A stretch of 64,000 bases of DNA from positions 434,001 through 498,000 of the forward strand of contig JAGDZU010000001.1 of assembly GCA_049115575.1 (NCBI GenBank). Direction: 5' to 3'. This stretch comes from JAHEKB01 sp049115575. GTDB lineage: Bacteria > Bacteroidota > Bacteroidia > NS11-12g > UBA9320. The translations under genes were made by a program, and so were the position numbers. The notes under the pieces were generated by a model, which searched no databases, was not told where the DNA came from, and saw nothing but the letters and a program-made list of their open reading frames with translations. Below are positions 17,448 to 25,656 of this stretch, in pieces (the first letter of the stretch is position 1; each line of letters opens with the position of its first letter).

Positions 17448-18749
17448 ATGATAAAGAAACTTTTAATTCTTCTTCCATTCCTTGTGATTGGCCTGCTTTC
17501 TTATGGTCAAACCATTTTACTCGAAACTGAACACGAGGTTGAAGATGATCAATTCAAGAAATCTCAATCCATAGTACCCATTTATAAGTATCAAGGCCTT
17601 TCTATAGAACCTTATACCAAATTTGGTGTAGATATGGATGAAGATCAGGATTGGTATAGAATCAAAAGACTTCCCGCCATGGGGGCATGTAGAGATACGG
17701 CCTATACTTACATCTACTTTGCAGGCGCAGATAATGATCGAAGTCAAGCATATATCCTGGCAATGGTGGGTAATTATTATCGCTCTAGACGCACCGTCTA
17801 TTTCTGGATTGATAGAAACAACGACCTGGATTTCACTAACGACGGTCCTCCAGATTCACTGCTGTACAAAGACCACAATTTGGTTATCCGTATGAGCAAT
17901 AAATCTGATAGTTCTGCTAAATATGCAATTAAGCTAAGTCGTTTGGAGTACGGAGAGAATGTACGGTATAAGCGTTTATTGAATGATCACTATAAAGCGC
18001 ATAGCGGCTCTAAGAAGTTTACTTCAGTGAATTTTTGCTATAGGGAACAACGTTATAATACAGTTGTTGCCAACTACAATAACGGTACAGATTCTTTCAG
18101 TCTTGGATTGAAAGATATGAATGTGAATGGATTTTATGATGAAGCCGAAATAGACAAGTTTTATATAGGTGCATATGGATCGAGAGTGGAAGCGGATAAA
18201 ACTGTGGAGCTTTCCAAAAAGAAGTCTGAGAATAGTTTTGAATGGAATGGAAAGAAATACGTAATTGAAGGTATTAGTAGAAATGGAAAAACCATTGAAC
18301 TCTCTGTTGTAGAGGGCGCAGAATTGACTCAAAGCTTGGAAATGGGTAAATCAACTCCGGACTTTGAGTATTTCAATATTATCAACCATGAGCATAAACT
18401 GTCAGAGTTTAAGAAATCGAGAATTTTCTTGTACTTCTGGGATAATTCTACTCTCAGCCCTGAAGACACTACATATCTCGCTAAAATTCATAGAGAATTT
18501 GGTGATAAGATTAAAGTTCTAAGTCTAAATCACGGAGATGAGCCCAAAATGGTGAGGATGACATTTTATTACGATAAGCTTTCATTTCCAGTAGGTTATA
18601 GTAATGCATCTATCGCAGAACTTTACTTTTTAGAAGATGTTCCTAGGGGTTATTATTTAGACAAAAAATGCGTTCTGGTAAAAGATAGAATTAGTCCCAA
18701 AGAGATGTACGACATCTTATTATCTGAAAAAAAAGGAGTAGAATTTTAG
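17448..18749 (+). CDS. Secreted protein with a degenerate thioredoxin/TlpA-like C-terminal domain
   Basis: 433 residues with a signal peptide (MIKKLLILLPFLVIGLLSYGQ). The central part is beta-rich, with aspartate-rich DxNxD-type loops (WIDRNNDLDFTNDGPPD; DMNVNGFYDEAE) that look like calcium-binding turns. Residues ~295-430 read as a redoxin fold (GKSTPDFEYFNI, then IFLYFWDNST, FGDKIKVLSLN, VPRGYYLDKKCVLV), but the CxxC motif is replaced by DNSTLSP, so it cannot act as a disulfide oxidoreductase. It is probably an envelope binding protein. It abuts the zinc peptidase gene with no spacer. Confidence 0.75.
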   Translation: MIKKLLILLPFLVIGLLSYGQTILLETEHEVEDDQFKKSQSIVPIYKYQGLSIEPYTKFGVDMDEDQDWYRIKRLPAMGACRDTAYTYIYFAGADNDRSQAYILAMVGNYYRSRRTVYFWIDRNNDLDFTNDGPPDSLLYKDHNLVIRMSNKSDSSAKYAIKLSRLEYGENVRYKRLLNDHYKAHSGSKKFTSVNFCYREQRYNTVVANYNNGTDSFSLGLKDMNVNGFYDEAEIDKFYIGAYGSRVEADKTVELSKKKSENSFEWNGKKYVIEGISRNGKTIELSVVEGAELTQSLEMGKSTPDFEYFNIINHEHKLSEFKKSRIFLYFWDNSTLSPEDTTYLAKIHREFGDKIKVLSLNHGDEPKMVRMTFYYDKLSFPVGYSNASIAELYFLEDVPRGYYLDKKCVLVKDRISPKEMYDILLSEKKGVEF

Positions 18750-18772
18750 GTTCTGAGTTTACTGCTGACTTT

Positions 18773-18780
18773 TATATTTG
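18773..18780 (+). promoter_or_regulatory. -7 box TATATTTG for tRNA-Arg
   Basis: Consensus TAnnTTTG element 13 nt before the mature tRNA-Arg 5' end. Confidence 0.5.
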
Positions 18781-18793
18781 TAAGCTCAATCTT

Positions 18794-18867
18794 GCACCCG
18801 TAGTTCAACTGGATAGAATATCGGATTTCGGCTCCGACGGTTAGGGGTTCGAATCCTCTCGGGTGCA
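18794..18867 (+). tRNA. tRNA-Arg (anticodon TCG)
   Basis: Folds as a full cloverleaf: acceptor GCACCCG/CGGGTGC with discriminator A; D stem GTTC/GAAT; anticodon stem TCGGA/TCCGA with loop TTTCGGC, so the anticodon is TCG (CGN arginine codons); T arm AGGGG-TTCGAAT-CCTCT. CCA is not encoded. The 3' part is repeated downstream in a 116-bp tandem duplication. Confidence 0.95.
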
Positions 18868-19100
18868 CAACGATTATCAATGAACGTCATGGATTCGAAC
18901 CGAAGGGTAGGCCAGGGGTTCGAAATGAAATTCACGAATACCTTTTAGAATAATTTATGGAATGAGTAATCCTCTCGGGTGCACAACGATTATCAATGAA
19001 CGTCATGGATTCGAACCGAAGGGTAGGCCAGGGGTTCGAAATGAAATTCACGAATACCTTTTAGAATAATTTATGGAATGAGTAATCCTCTCGGGTGCAC
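18855..19100 (+). repeat. 116-bp exact tandem repeat (2 copies plus 14 bp) containing the tRNA-Arg 3' end
   Basis: The unit starts with the tRNA 3' end (CCTCTCGGGTGCAC) at 18855 and recurs at 18971 and 19087, spacing 116 bp each time; the two full copies are identical by eye. Each unit also contains AGGGGTTCGAA (18914 and 19030), identical to the 5' side and loop of the tRNA T arm, separated by about 43 bp from the AATCCTCTCGGGTGCA half. Within each unit TTCGAACC and GGTTCGAA form an 8-bp inverted repeat around a ~14-nt loop. No ORF. Confidence 0.9.
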
Positions 19101-19163
19101 TTTTAATACTCAATCTTGAATTTTCATTAATTACATATTTAGAAGATTCTTTCACATTAATTG

Positions 19164-19171
19164 TATCTTAG
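19164..19171 (+). promoter_or_regulatory. Near-consensus -7 box TATCTTAG for the acyl-CoA ligase gene
   Basis: One mismatch to TAnnTTTG, 4 nt before the ATG at 19176. It implies an almost leaderless mRNA and argues against the upstream TTG start. Confidence 0.4.
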
Positions 19172-19175
19172 CGAT

Positions 19176-20834
19176 ATGTCAGAAGATTTTTTGTGGTATA
19201 AGAGTTATCCAAGTAATGTTCCTAAAACAATAGACCCAGATAAATATGGTTCCTTGAATGAAGTTTTTAACGATACCATAAGCAAATTTGGAGATAAGGT
19301 GGCTTTCCAAAATATGGATGTTCAGATCACCTTTAATCAACTAAATGAGTATGTAAATGCGTTTGCTACATATTTAGAGCAGAATACTACACTTCAAAAG
19401 GGAGATCGTATTGCCATACAAATGCCCAATCTATTACAATTCCCTGTAGCTCTTTTTGCGGCTCTTAAGCTGGGTTTAACAGTGGTAAATACCAATCCGC
19501 TATACACTGCTCAAGAAATGAAGCATCAATTCAAAGATGCTGGGGTAAAGGCCCTTGTTATTTTAGAGAATTTTGCTTCTAATTATCAAAAAATTGAAAA
19601 CGATCTAAATATAGAAACTGTTGTAGTTACTCGCATTGGAGATATGTTGGGTGGGCTTAAGGGAAGCATAGTAAACTTTGTGGTTAAGAAAGTGAAGAAA
19701 ATGGTGCCGCCATTCAGTTTACCTAATAGCGTAAGGTTTAAAGATGCTATTAAGGAAGGATGGGGACAAACACCAACAGAAGCTACTGTTACTCATGACG
19801 ATATTGCTTTCCTTCAATATACAGGAGGAACAACAGGAGTCTCTAAAGGCGCCATACTTACACAAGGTAACATATGTGGCAACCTTTCACAAATTGATGG
19901 CTGGCTTTCTGGTCTTTTTGAAGACGGGAAAGAAGTAGTAATCACTGCTTTGCCTCTGTATCATATATTCGCTTTAACGGCTAATTGCATCACTTTCTTT
20001 AAGTATGGTGCAAAGAACGTACTCATCACCAATCCTCGAGATATGAAGGCCTTTATGAAAGATCTTAAAAAGAATCCATTTTCTTTTATTACAGGGGTGA
20101 ACACTTTGTTTAATGGAATGCTAAACCAGGAACAGTTTTCATCAATGGATTTTTCAAATCTTAAAATCTCGCTTGGAGGAGGAATGGCAGTACAAGATGC
20201 TGTAGCTAAAAAGTGGGAAGAAGTTACCAAATCTCCATTGTTGGAGGCCTATGGTCTATCTGAAACTTCACCTGCAGCTACTATAAATCCTACTGATGGT
20301 TCACACAGAATGGGAAGAATTGGACTTCCAGTCTGTTCAACAGATATAAAGGTTTTAGATGACGGAGGCAATGAAGTTGCACAAGGAGAGAGGGGAGAAC
20401 TAGCTATTAAAGGCCCTCAGGTCTTCGCTGGTTATTGGAATCAGGAAGAAGCTACCAAAGCCGCGTTCCACAATGGATATTTTCTAACAGGTGATGTTGG
20501 CATTATGGACGAAGATGGTTTTTTCCGTATAGTGGATCGCAAGAAAGAAATGGTAAATGTTTCTGGATTTAATGTATATCCATCAGAAGTTGAAGCTGCT
20601 ATTTCTGACCACCCTAAAGTCTTAGAAGTTGGTGTAAAAGGAGTACCCAGTGATAAATCTACAGAAGAAGTAAAAGCATTTATAGTGAAGAAAGATCCTT
20701 CTCTAACTGAAGAAGAAGTCATTAGCTTCTGTAGAGAAAGGCTTACGGCATATAAAGTGCCTAAGCATGTGGCATTTAGGGAAGAGTTACCAAAGTCTAA
20801 TGTAGGAAAGATTCTTAGGAGGCTAATGGAGTAG
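19176..20834 (+). CDS. Long-chain fatty-acid-CoA ligase (AMP-forming)
   Basis: 552 residues from the ATG at 19176 (MSEDFLWYKSYPSNVP); the frame runs 15 bp further to a TTG that overlaps the promoter. It activates fatty acids to acyl-CoA. Seen: P-loop-like AMP signature QYTGGTTGVSKGA, EAYGLSETSPAATINP, YFLTGDVGIMDEDGFFRIVDRKKEM, and the catalytic Lys near the C-terminus (KSNVGKILRR). FadD-like. A TATCTTAG box sits just 4 nt before the ATG, implying a very short leader. It overlaps the convergent glycosyltransferase gene by 12 bp. Confidence 0.92.
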   Translation: MSEDFLWYKSYPSNVPKTIDPDKYGSLNEVFNDTISKFGDKVAFQNMDVQITFNQLNEYVNAFATYLEQNTTLQKGDRIAIQMPNLLQFPVALFAALKLGLTVVNTNPLYTAQEMKHQFKDAGVKALVILENFASNYQKIENDLNIETVVVTRIGDMLGGLKGSIVNFVVKKVKKMVPPFSLPNSVRFKDAIKEGWGQTPTEATVTHDDIAFLQYTGGTTGVSKGAILTQGNICGNLSQIDGWLSGLFEDGKEVVITALPLYHIFALTANCITFFKYGAKNVLITNPRDMKAFMKDLKKNPFSFITGVNTLFNGMLNQEQFSSMDFSNLKISLGGGMAVQDAVAKKWEEVTKSPLLEAYGLSETSPAATINPTDGSHRMGRIGLPVCSTDIKVLDDGGNEVAQGERGELAIKGPQVFAGYWNQEEATKAAFHNGYFLTGDVGIMDEDGFFRIVDRKKEMVNVSGFNVYPSEVEAAISDHPKVLEVGVKGVPSDKSTEEVKAFIVKKDPSLTEEEVISFCRERLTAYKVPKHVAFREELPKSNVGKILRRLME

Positions 20835-22250
20835 TCTTTCTTTAAATAAACTGAAGTTACCAACTTCAAGTTCTTGACCATAGAGCTTACTATAATAGCT
20901 CTTATCAACTTTGTTCATTTTATTAATAATCAAGACATCTGCTTTTCCATTCATAATGGCACTAGCTATTTCTTCCTTGTCTTTTAGTTGATTAATGCTT
21001 GCAGCATTCCATCCTTTCACTCCCAAATAGTAGAAGTAGATGCAGCCGCTTTGATCGGGCCCAACAACAGCCAGTTTACCCCCTTGAACAAATTGCTGCA
21101 TTTCAGTGAGTTGATCTTGACTTAAGAACTCCTCTGGCAAATTGGAGTTTGAATCCAGATATCTGGAATTGATTTTATTCACCGCATGTACTATTTGAAG
21201 CAGAGCCAACGGTACAAGAAGCCACCATATATATTTCTTGCCTTCTATCTTTTTAAGTAAGTATGCTACTAGCAAAATCCCTAATAAGATATAAGGCATC
21301 ATATAATATGCGTGATATTCCATCTGCTTGAGTTCTTTTACATGGTAAAACCCAAAACAGACTATGATTGTTAAAATGGTCCATATCTTTACTTTATTGA
21401 ACTCTTTGATATATACAAATGCACCCACCAGTGCCAAGATAAAGGCGCCGTAGCCCAATAACTGCTCAGGTAAATCCATAACTAAATTGGCTTTTAACAA
21501 CCTCAAAGCTTCACCCTTGCTCCCTGTTGAATTTACAAAGAGGCCAAAATCGTAAAGATGATTCATGTTTCTCATCTTAGCAGCATGTATGTACCACAGA
21601 GACACAACACCTCCTGCAAACAACCCTAGATACGCTATACCAATAGATTTGTTAAACTGTTTCTGGGCAAGTGTATGAACAAAGAATACAGGACCAAAAA
21701 GCAGATATTGAAATTTTACTAGTCCAGCTAAAGCAAGTAAAATTAAACACCAAACTAAATCAAGAGGACGTTTTCCAAAATAAAAGTAGAAGGCAAAAAT
21801 GATGGCGCTCATGGCAGCTACATCTGGAATTGCATTGATGCTGTGATAGTACATTTCAGGTGTCCATGCATAAAAAAAGCAGGCAATGCCAGCAACCAAG
21901 CGTGAGCTAAAGAGCCGAATGAGAAGCAAGTGCATTCCAATCAGGCCAATGATAAAGATGAAGAATTGTACGAGTCTATGGTTTATATGATGAACGCCGA
22001 AAATCTTATAACTAAATGCAATTAGTTGCTCGGTAAGTGGGAATGACATTCCTGTAACGCCTGAACTTTCTTTGCGGTGGTCAACTCTTGGGTAGCGAAA
22101 ATCCAAATCTTCTTCATGGAAGTTTTGTGCTACAGCTAAGGTGTTACATTGCCTCCATACATGAACACCTCTTGGTGATAGAGAAAAGTGATTGAAATGG
22201 CCAATAATGAGGCTAAGAACAATCAGAGCGATGCTATACCACTTCTTCAT
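20823..22250 (-). CDS. Polytopic GT-C/ArnT-like (GT39-type) glycosyltransferase
   Basis: 475 residues with about ten hydrophobic spans. The N-terminal first loop after TM1 carries the GT-C-type acidic/aromatic segment (SLSPRGVHVWRQCNTLAVAQNF) and RYPRVDHRKESSGVTGMSFPLTEQLIAF; a C-terminal periplasmic domain follows (residues ~375-475, ILIINKMNKVDKSYYSKLYG). Such enzymes move sugars from polyprenyl-phosphate donors onto lipids or proteins in the inner membrane. It overlaps the upstream GT9 gene by 17 bp, which suggests a joint role in surface-glycan assembly. Confidence 0.78.
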   Translation of the reverse strand: MKKWYSIALIVLSLIIGHFNHFSLSPRGVHVWRQCNTLAVAQNFHEEDLDFRYPRVDHRKESSGVTGMSFPLTEQLIAFSYKIFGVHHINHRLVQFFIFIIGLIGMHLLLIRLFSSRLVAGIACFFYAWTPEMYYHSINAIPDVAAMSAIIFAFYFYFGKRPLDLVWCLILLALAGLVKFQYLLFGPVFFVHTLAQKQFNKSIGIAYLGLFAGGVVSLWYIHAAKMRNMNHLYDFGLFVNSTGSKGEALRLLKANLVMDLPEQLLGYGAFILALVGAFVYIKEFNKVKIWTILTIIVCFGFYHVKELKQMEYHAYYMMPYILLGILLVAYLLKKIEGKKYIWWLLVPLALLQIVHAVNKINSRYLDSNSNLPEEFLSQDQLTEMQQFVQGGKLAVVGPDQSGCIYFYYLGVKGWNAASINQLKDKEEIASAIMNGKADVLIINKMNKVDKSYYSKLYGQELEVGNFSLFKERLLH

Positions 22251-23241
22251 CTTTTAGATGTAATAATTGATTTATTGAGTCAATCACTTCTTCCACTGTA
22301 ATTTTATTAATAGTGGAATTGCTCATATTTTGCTTTTTATGCTTGTTGGGAAGAAAATAGTGATGAATACGCACTTGGTTGCCTATAGGATAGAATACTT
22401 TGTGAACCCCTGGTCCAAAGAGAGCGATTATTGGAATACGATTAGCTGCTGCAATATGAAGTGGACCGCTTTCATTGCCAATAAACAAATCAGCTCTTGA
22501 ACATAATTCGCTGAATTCTAAAAGGTTAAACACCCCTGCAGCATTAAAGACACCAGAGTTTAAGCCACTCATACAGCTTACATTTAGATCCCTGTCGTCA
22601 GGGCCCCCAGCTAGCACCACCTCTTTATTGTGTTTATGGAGGTATTTAATGATGGCTTGAAATCTCTTTATAGGCCACCTTCTGATTTCTTCTCGTGCTC
22701 CTATGTGCATTACTACATAATTGTTTATTCCAATTTGATTCAACCATTGATCTACACGCGATTTTTCTTCTAGATCAGTTGTAATAGCATTTGGTTTCTT
22801 GGTTACTGTAGAGATTAAATCTTGAATGATTTCAAAATTAGTATCCAATTCGTTTTTCTGTCCTCCGGTAAATTTATTACGCATGCGAACAGTTCCTCGG
22901 TCTACTCTTTTTGCAGGTCTGTTCTTCCAAGCAAAAGCGAGACTTTTATAGTTTCCTCTGAGGTCAACTATGAGGTCGTACTTCTTTGATTCCAAATCAT
23001 CTATACATAAAACATAAGGAAGGTGATTAAATAAGATACGATTTACCGGTTTGCAGTATAAGTCAATTTGAGCATTGGGATATTGTTCATGTAAACTATG
23101 GAAAACATGTAGTGAAGTAACCATATCACCAATCTCATCAAGCTTAATTATCAATATCTTATCGATTGCTTTTGGTTGTCCAATCCAATTTATTATTCTA
23201 CTGCTAATGGCAGATAGTAGATATAGTAACTTTTCACTCAA
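22234..23241 (-). CDS. Glycosyltransferase family 9 (heptosyltransferase-like)
   Basis: 335 residues. GT-B fold features: IDKILIIKLDEIGDMVTSLHVFHSL at the N-terminal Rossmann half, VVMHIGAREEIRRWPIKRFQAII opening the second half, and the donor-binding signature FIGNESGPLHIAAANRIPIIALFGP near residue 260. GT9 enzymes add heptose or related sugars to lipopolysaccharide core on the cytoplasmic face. The start overlaps the cyclase gene stop by 4 bp and the end overlaps the GT-C gene, so the three form one operon. Confidence 0.9.
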   Translation of the reverse strand: MSEKLLYLLSAISSRIINWIGQPKAIDKILIIKLDEIGDMVTSLHVFHSLHEQYPNAQIDLYCKPVNRILFNHLPYVLCIDDLESKKYDLIVDLRGNYKSLAFAWKNRPAKRVDRGTVRMRNKFTGGQKNELDTNFEIIQDLISTVTKKPNAITTDLEEKSRVDQWLNQIGINNYVVMHIGAREEIRRWPIKRFQAIIKYLHKHNKEVVLAGGPDDRDLNVSCMSGLNSGVFNAAGVFNLLEFSELCSRADLFIGNESGPLHIAAANRIPIIALFGPGVHKVFYPIGNQVRIHHYFLPNKHKKQNMSNSTINKITVEEVIDSINQLLHLKDEEVV

Positions 23242-23978
23242 AAAATAGGGTATAGGGTAGGTGTACTTGGGCTAGCATCAGATATGAAGTTACCAATATT
23301 CAGTTTTAAGGCATAAATTCCATCCTCAATTTCTTCATTTATATAAATGAATTCACTTATAGATGCATCCAATCTAGGGTTTTTAGGATAGTTCCAAAAT
23401 ATATGATGGCTCAATAACTTTCCGCCATCCCACTCAGGATCTACAGAAGGTAGGTCTATCAATAAATGCTTAATACCTAGGTCAACAATCTTTTGCATAT
23501 CATCTGGTGCTATACACGGAGTTGGTGAACTTGAATAGTCCTTATGTTTTTTACTTGTGGGATTTGGAAGAGTTCTGAGGACTAAAGCCTGAATGCCCGG
23601 TTCTGAAGAATCCAAAAATGAACTGAGATCCACAAAAAGTCCATCCTCATTTTCTTTGCAGTTAGCAGTATGTAATTGAGATAGATAAAAGCTATCTGAT
23701 ATACAATCATTTACAAAGTATTTTTCGTTAGAGATATGGCCTACACATTCTGTATGACTTCCGTTACCATGTGCTGTAAAGGTGACTGTTTCTAGATTAC
23801 AAGCTCCTCCCTTGTTTTTATTACCAATGAAATCACCATCTTGATAATCTACGTATACAGCGCCATCAATTTGGAAAGAACTAACACTACCATTTCTTTG
23901 AATAGGAATGCTAATGTTCATTGGCCTGCTGAGGTCAAAGTGTAGTTCATTATTTAAATGTAACAAGCTGAGCTTCAT
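23238..23978 (-). CDS. Cyclase family protein (kynurenine formamidase-like)
   Basis: 246 residues. The metal-binding signature FTAHGNGSHTECVGHI corresponds to the HxGTHxDxPxH motif of the cyclase/kynurenine formamidase family, with Glu in place of Asp. A further His region (GGKLLSHHIFW) lies in the second half. The family hydrolyses amides such as N-formylkynurenine or closes polyketide rings; a kynurenine pathway is not visible nearby, so the substrate is open. A TATCTTTG promoter box ends 5 nt before the ATG. It is first in an operon with two glycosyltransferases. Confidence 0.85.
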   Translation of the reverse strand: MKLSLLHLNNELHFDLSRPMNISIPIQRNGSVSSFQIDGAVYVDYQDGDFIGNKNKGGACNLETVTFTAHGNGSHTECVGHISNEKYFVNDCISDSFYLSQLHTANCKENEDGLFVDLSSFLDSSEPGIQALVLRTLPNPTSKKHKDYSSSPTPCIAPDDMQKIVDLGIKHLLIDLPSVDPEWDGGKLLSHHIFWNYPKNPRLDASISEFIYINEEIEDGIYALKLNIGNFISDASPSTPTLYPIF

Positions 23979-23983
23979 GAAAG

Positions 23984-23991
23984 CAAAGATA
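23984..23991 (-). promoter_or_regulatory. -7 box TATCTTTG for the cyclase operon
   Basis: Perfect TAnnTTTG on the minus strand, 5 nt before the ATG at 23978; an essentially leaderless transcript is expected. Confidence 0.55.
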
Positions 23992-24038
23992 ATTTTGTTA
24001 GTATGATTTGAGTTATGATGTTTAAATTCGACTAAAGT

Positions 24039-25214
24039 TTGCAGCTCAACAATTACGAAATAAAACGTCTACTCAAATTTGCTCTTCTCATTTTTGCATT
24101 CCTCATTGGCTTTTTTTCCTTGTGGTATACCAACACATTGGTTAAACGCCTTGAAGCTCAAGAACGGCAAAAGATAGAAACATGGGCTAAAGCCACAAGG
24201 ATGTTGGTATCACCTGATTTACAGGATGATCCTGAATTTCTTTTTTCACTGGTTCAACAGAACAATACCATTCCAGTAATTATGACTGATGATGATGGAG
24301 TAATTACAGGGCACAGAAATCTTGATTCAAATCTTATCTCTAATGAAGACTACTTCGAAAAGAAGATTGCTCATATGAAAGAGGTGAATGAACCAATGAC
24401 ATTGGAATGGTTGGAAGGGAGAAACTTGACCATCTATTATGAAAACTCTTTATTGCTTAATCAGCTGAGGATATATCCGTATTTTCAATTGGCGGTGATT
24501 GCACTATTTTTAGCCATGAGCTATTTTGCATTTAGCTATAGCCGTAGGAGCGAGCAGAATAAAGTATGGGCAGGGATGAGCAAAGAAACCGCACATCAAT
24601 TAGGAACGCCAATCTCTTCATTAATGGCCTGGGTGGATTATTTAGAACAAAGCGAAGGGCAGCTGTCGGAAAATGTCATCTCCGAGATTAAGAAAGACAT
24701 GAACCGCCTGGAATTGATTACTGAGAGGTTTTCAAAGATTGGGTCAGAACCAGTGCTTGAGAAGCACAATTTGGTACAGGTGCTTCAAAGTTCTGTTCAA
24801 TACATTGATTCTAGAACATCTGATAGGGTGAAAATCAGTATTGATGAATCCAGTTTTAATAAGGATTTAGAAGTAATGGTGAATGAACCACTATTTGCTT
24901 GGGTTATAGAAAACCTTTGTAAAAATGCTGTGGATGCTATGGAGGGTGAGGGCAAAATAACTTTTAGAAATGTGGTGCATGCTTCTAAAGTTATTATTGA
25001 GGTTATAGACACTGGCAAGGGGCTTTCCTCTACACAGTATAAGACCATATTTAAACCTGGATATACAACCAAAAAAAGAGGATGGGGCCTAGGTTTGTCT
25101 TTAGTAAAAAGAATTATTGAAAATTACCACAACGGCAAAATTTACGTGAAACATTCTGAGATTGGTAAGGGTACCACTTTTAGGTTAGAGCTAAAACCAA
25201 GTAATTCTTTATAA
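24039..25214 (+). CDS. Membrane-bound sensor histidine kinase
   Basis: 391 residues. Two membrane spans (LLKFALLIFAFLIGFFSLWYT, residues ~12-32, and FQLAVIALFLAMSYFAFSY, ~148-166) enclose a ~110-residue periplasmic sensor. Then the phospho-acceptor region SKETAHQLGTPISSLMAW (His) and an ATPase domain with NLCKNAVDAM, DTGKGL and GWGLGLSLVKRI. No response-regulator gene is adjacent, so its partner is elsewhere. The start is a TTG, with no ATG in frame; the codons after it match the usual start of this family. Thioredoxin follows 68 bp downstream. Confidence 0.88.
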   Translation: MQLNNYEIKRLLKFALLIFAFLIGFFSLWYTNTLVKRLEAQERQKIETWAKATRMLVSPDLQDDPEFLFSLVQQNNTIPVIMTDDDGVITGHRNLDSNLISNEDYFEKKIAHMKEVNEPMTLEWLEGRNLTIYYENSLLLNQLRIYPYFQLAVIALFLAMSYFAFSYSRRSEQNKVWAGMSKETAHQLGTPISSLMAWVDYLEQSEGQLSENVISEIKKDMNRLELITERFSKIGSEPVLEKHNLVQVLQSSVQYIDSRTSDRVKISIDESSFNKDLEVMVNEPLFAWVIENLCKNAVDAMEGEGKITFRNVVHASKVIIEVIDTGKGLSSTQYKTIFKPGYTTKKRGWGLGLSLVKRIIENYHNGKIYVKHSEIGKGTTFRLELKPSNSL

Positions 25215-25256
25215 ATCTATCAGGATTGTTTATAGAGGTCTATGAGTATTATGAAT

Positions 25257-25264
25257 TACCTTTG
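25257..25264 (+). promoter_or_regulatory. -7 box TACCTTTG for thioredoxin
   Basis: Perfect TAnnTTTG element 18 nt before the thioredoxin ATG at 25283. It also argues against an upstream start in that frame. Confidence 0.5.
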
Positions 25265-25282
25265 TTCAACAAAAAATTAAAA

Positions 25283-25603
25283 ATGGCATTAGAATTTTCA
25301 GATTCAAATTTTGAAGCAGAAGTATTGAATAGCGACACTCCTGTTTTGGTAGATTTTTGGGCAGAATGGTGTGGCCCATGTAGAATGATAGCTCCTCTAG
25401 TAGAGGAACTAGCTGGTGAGTATGAAGGCAAGGTTAAGGTTGGAAAACTAAACATAGATCACAATCCTTCAATTCCCATGAATTATGGTATTAGAAGTAT
25501 ACCTACACTTTTGGTTTTCAAAAATGGTGAAGTCGTTGATAAACTTGTTGGAGCGGTTCCAAAGTCAACTATTGCATCTAAGATGGAAGCTCAGTTAGGC
25601 TAA
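25283..25603 (+). CDS. trxA: Thioredoxin
   Basis: 106 residues, a canonical single-domain thioredoxin that reduces protein disulfides in the cytoplasm. Active site WAEWCGPCRM (Cys-Gly-Pro-Cys), cis-Pro in RSIPTLLVFKNG, and the C-terminal glycine-rich LVGAVPKS. I start it at the ATG in MALEFSDSNFE; the frame is open 57 bp upstream but that part is not thioredoxin and contains the promoter box. A strong hairpin terminator follows 25 bp after the stop. Confidence 0.95.
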   Translation: MALEFSDSNFEAEVLNSDTPVLVDFWAEWCGPCRMIAPLVEELAGEYEGKVKVGKLNIDHNPSIPMNYGIRSIPTLLVFKNGEVVDKLVGAVPKSTIASKMEAQLG

Positions 25604-25627
25604 TCAAATAACAATATTTATTATTGA

Positions 25628-25656
25628 GCGACAGTTATTTAACTGTCGCTTTTTTT
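25628..25656 (+). terminator. Rho-independent terminator after trxA
   Basis: Stem GCGACAGTT / AACTGTCGC (9 bp, loop ATTT) followed by seven T. Its T-tract touches the ATG of the next gene at 25657. Confidence 0.9.

Noticed and set aside
18855..19100. CRISPR array
   Set aside because: Only two copies, 116-bp period with no variable spacers, and the repeat is derived from a tRNA end.
25624..25656. Upstream TTG start for the DUF58 gene
   Set aside because: The extension would be encoded by the trxA terminator hairpin; DUF58 homologues start near MLIQPEDIL.
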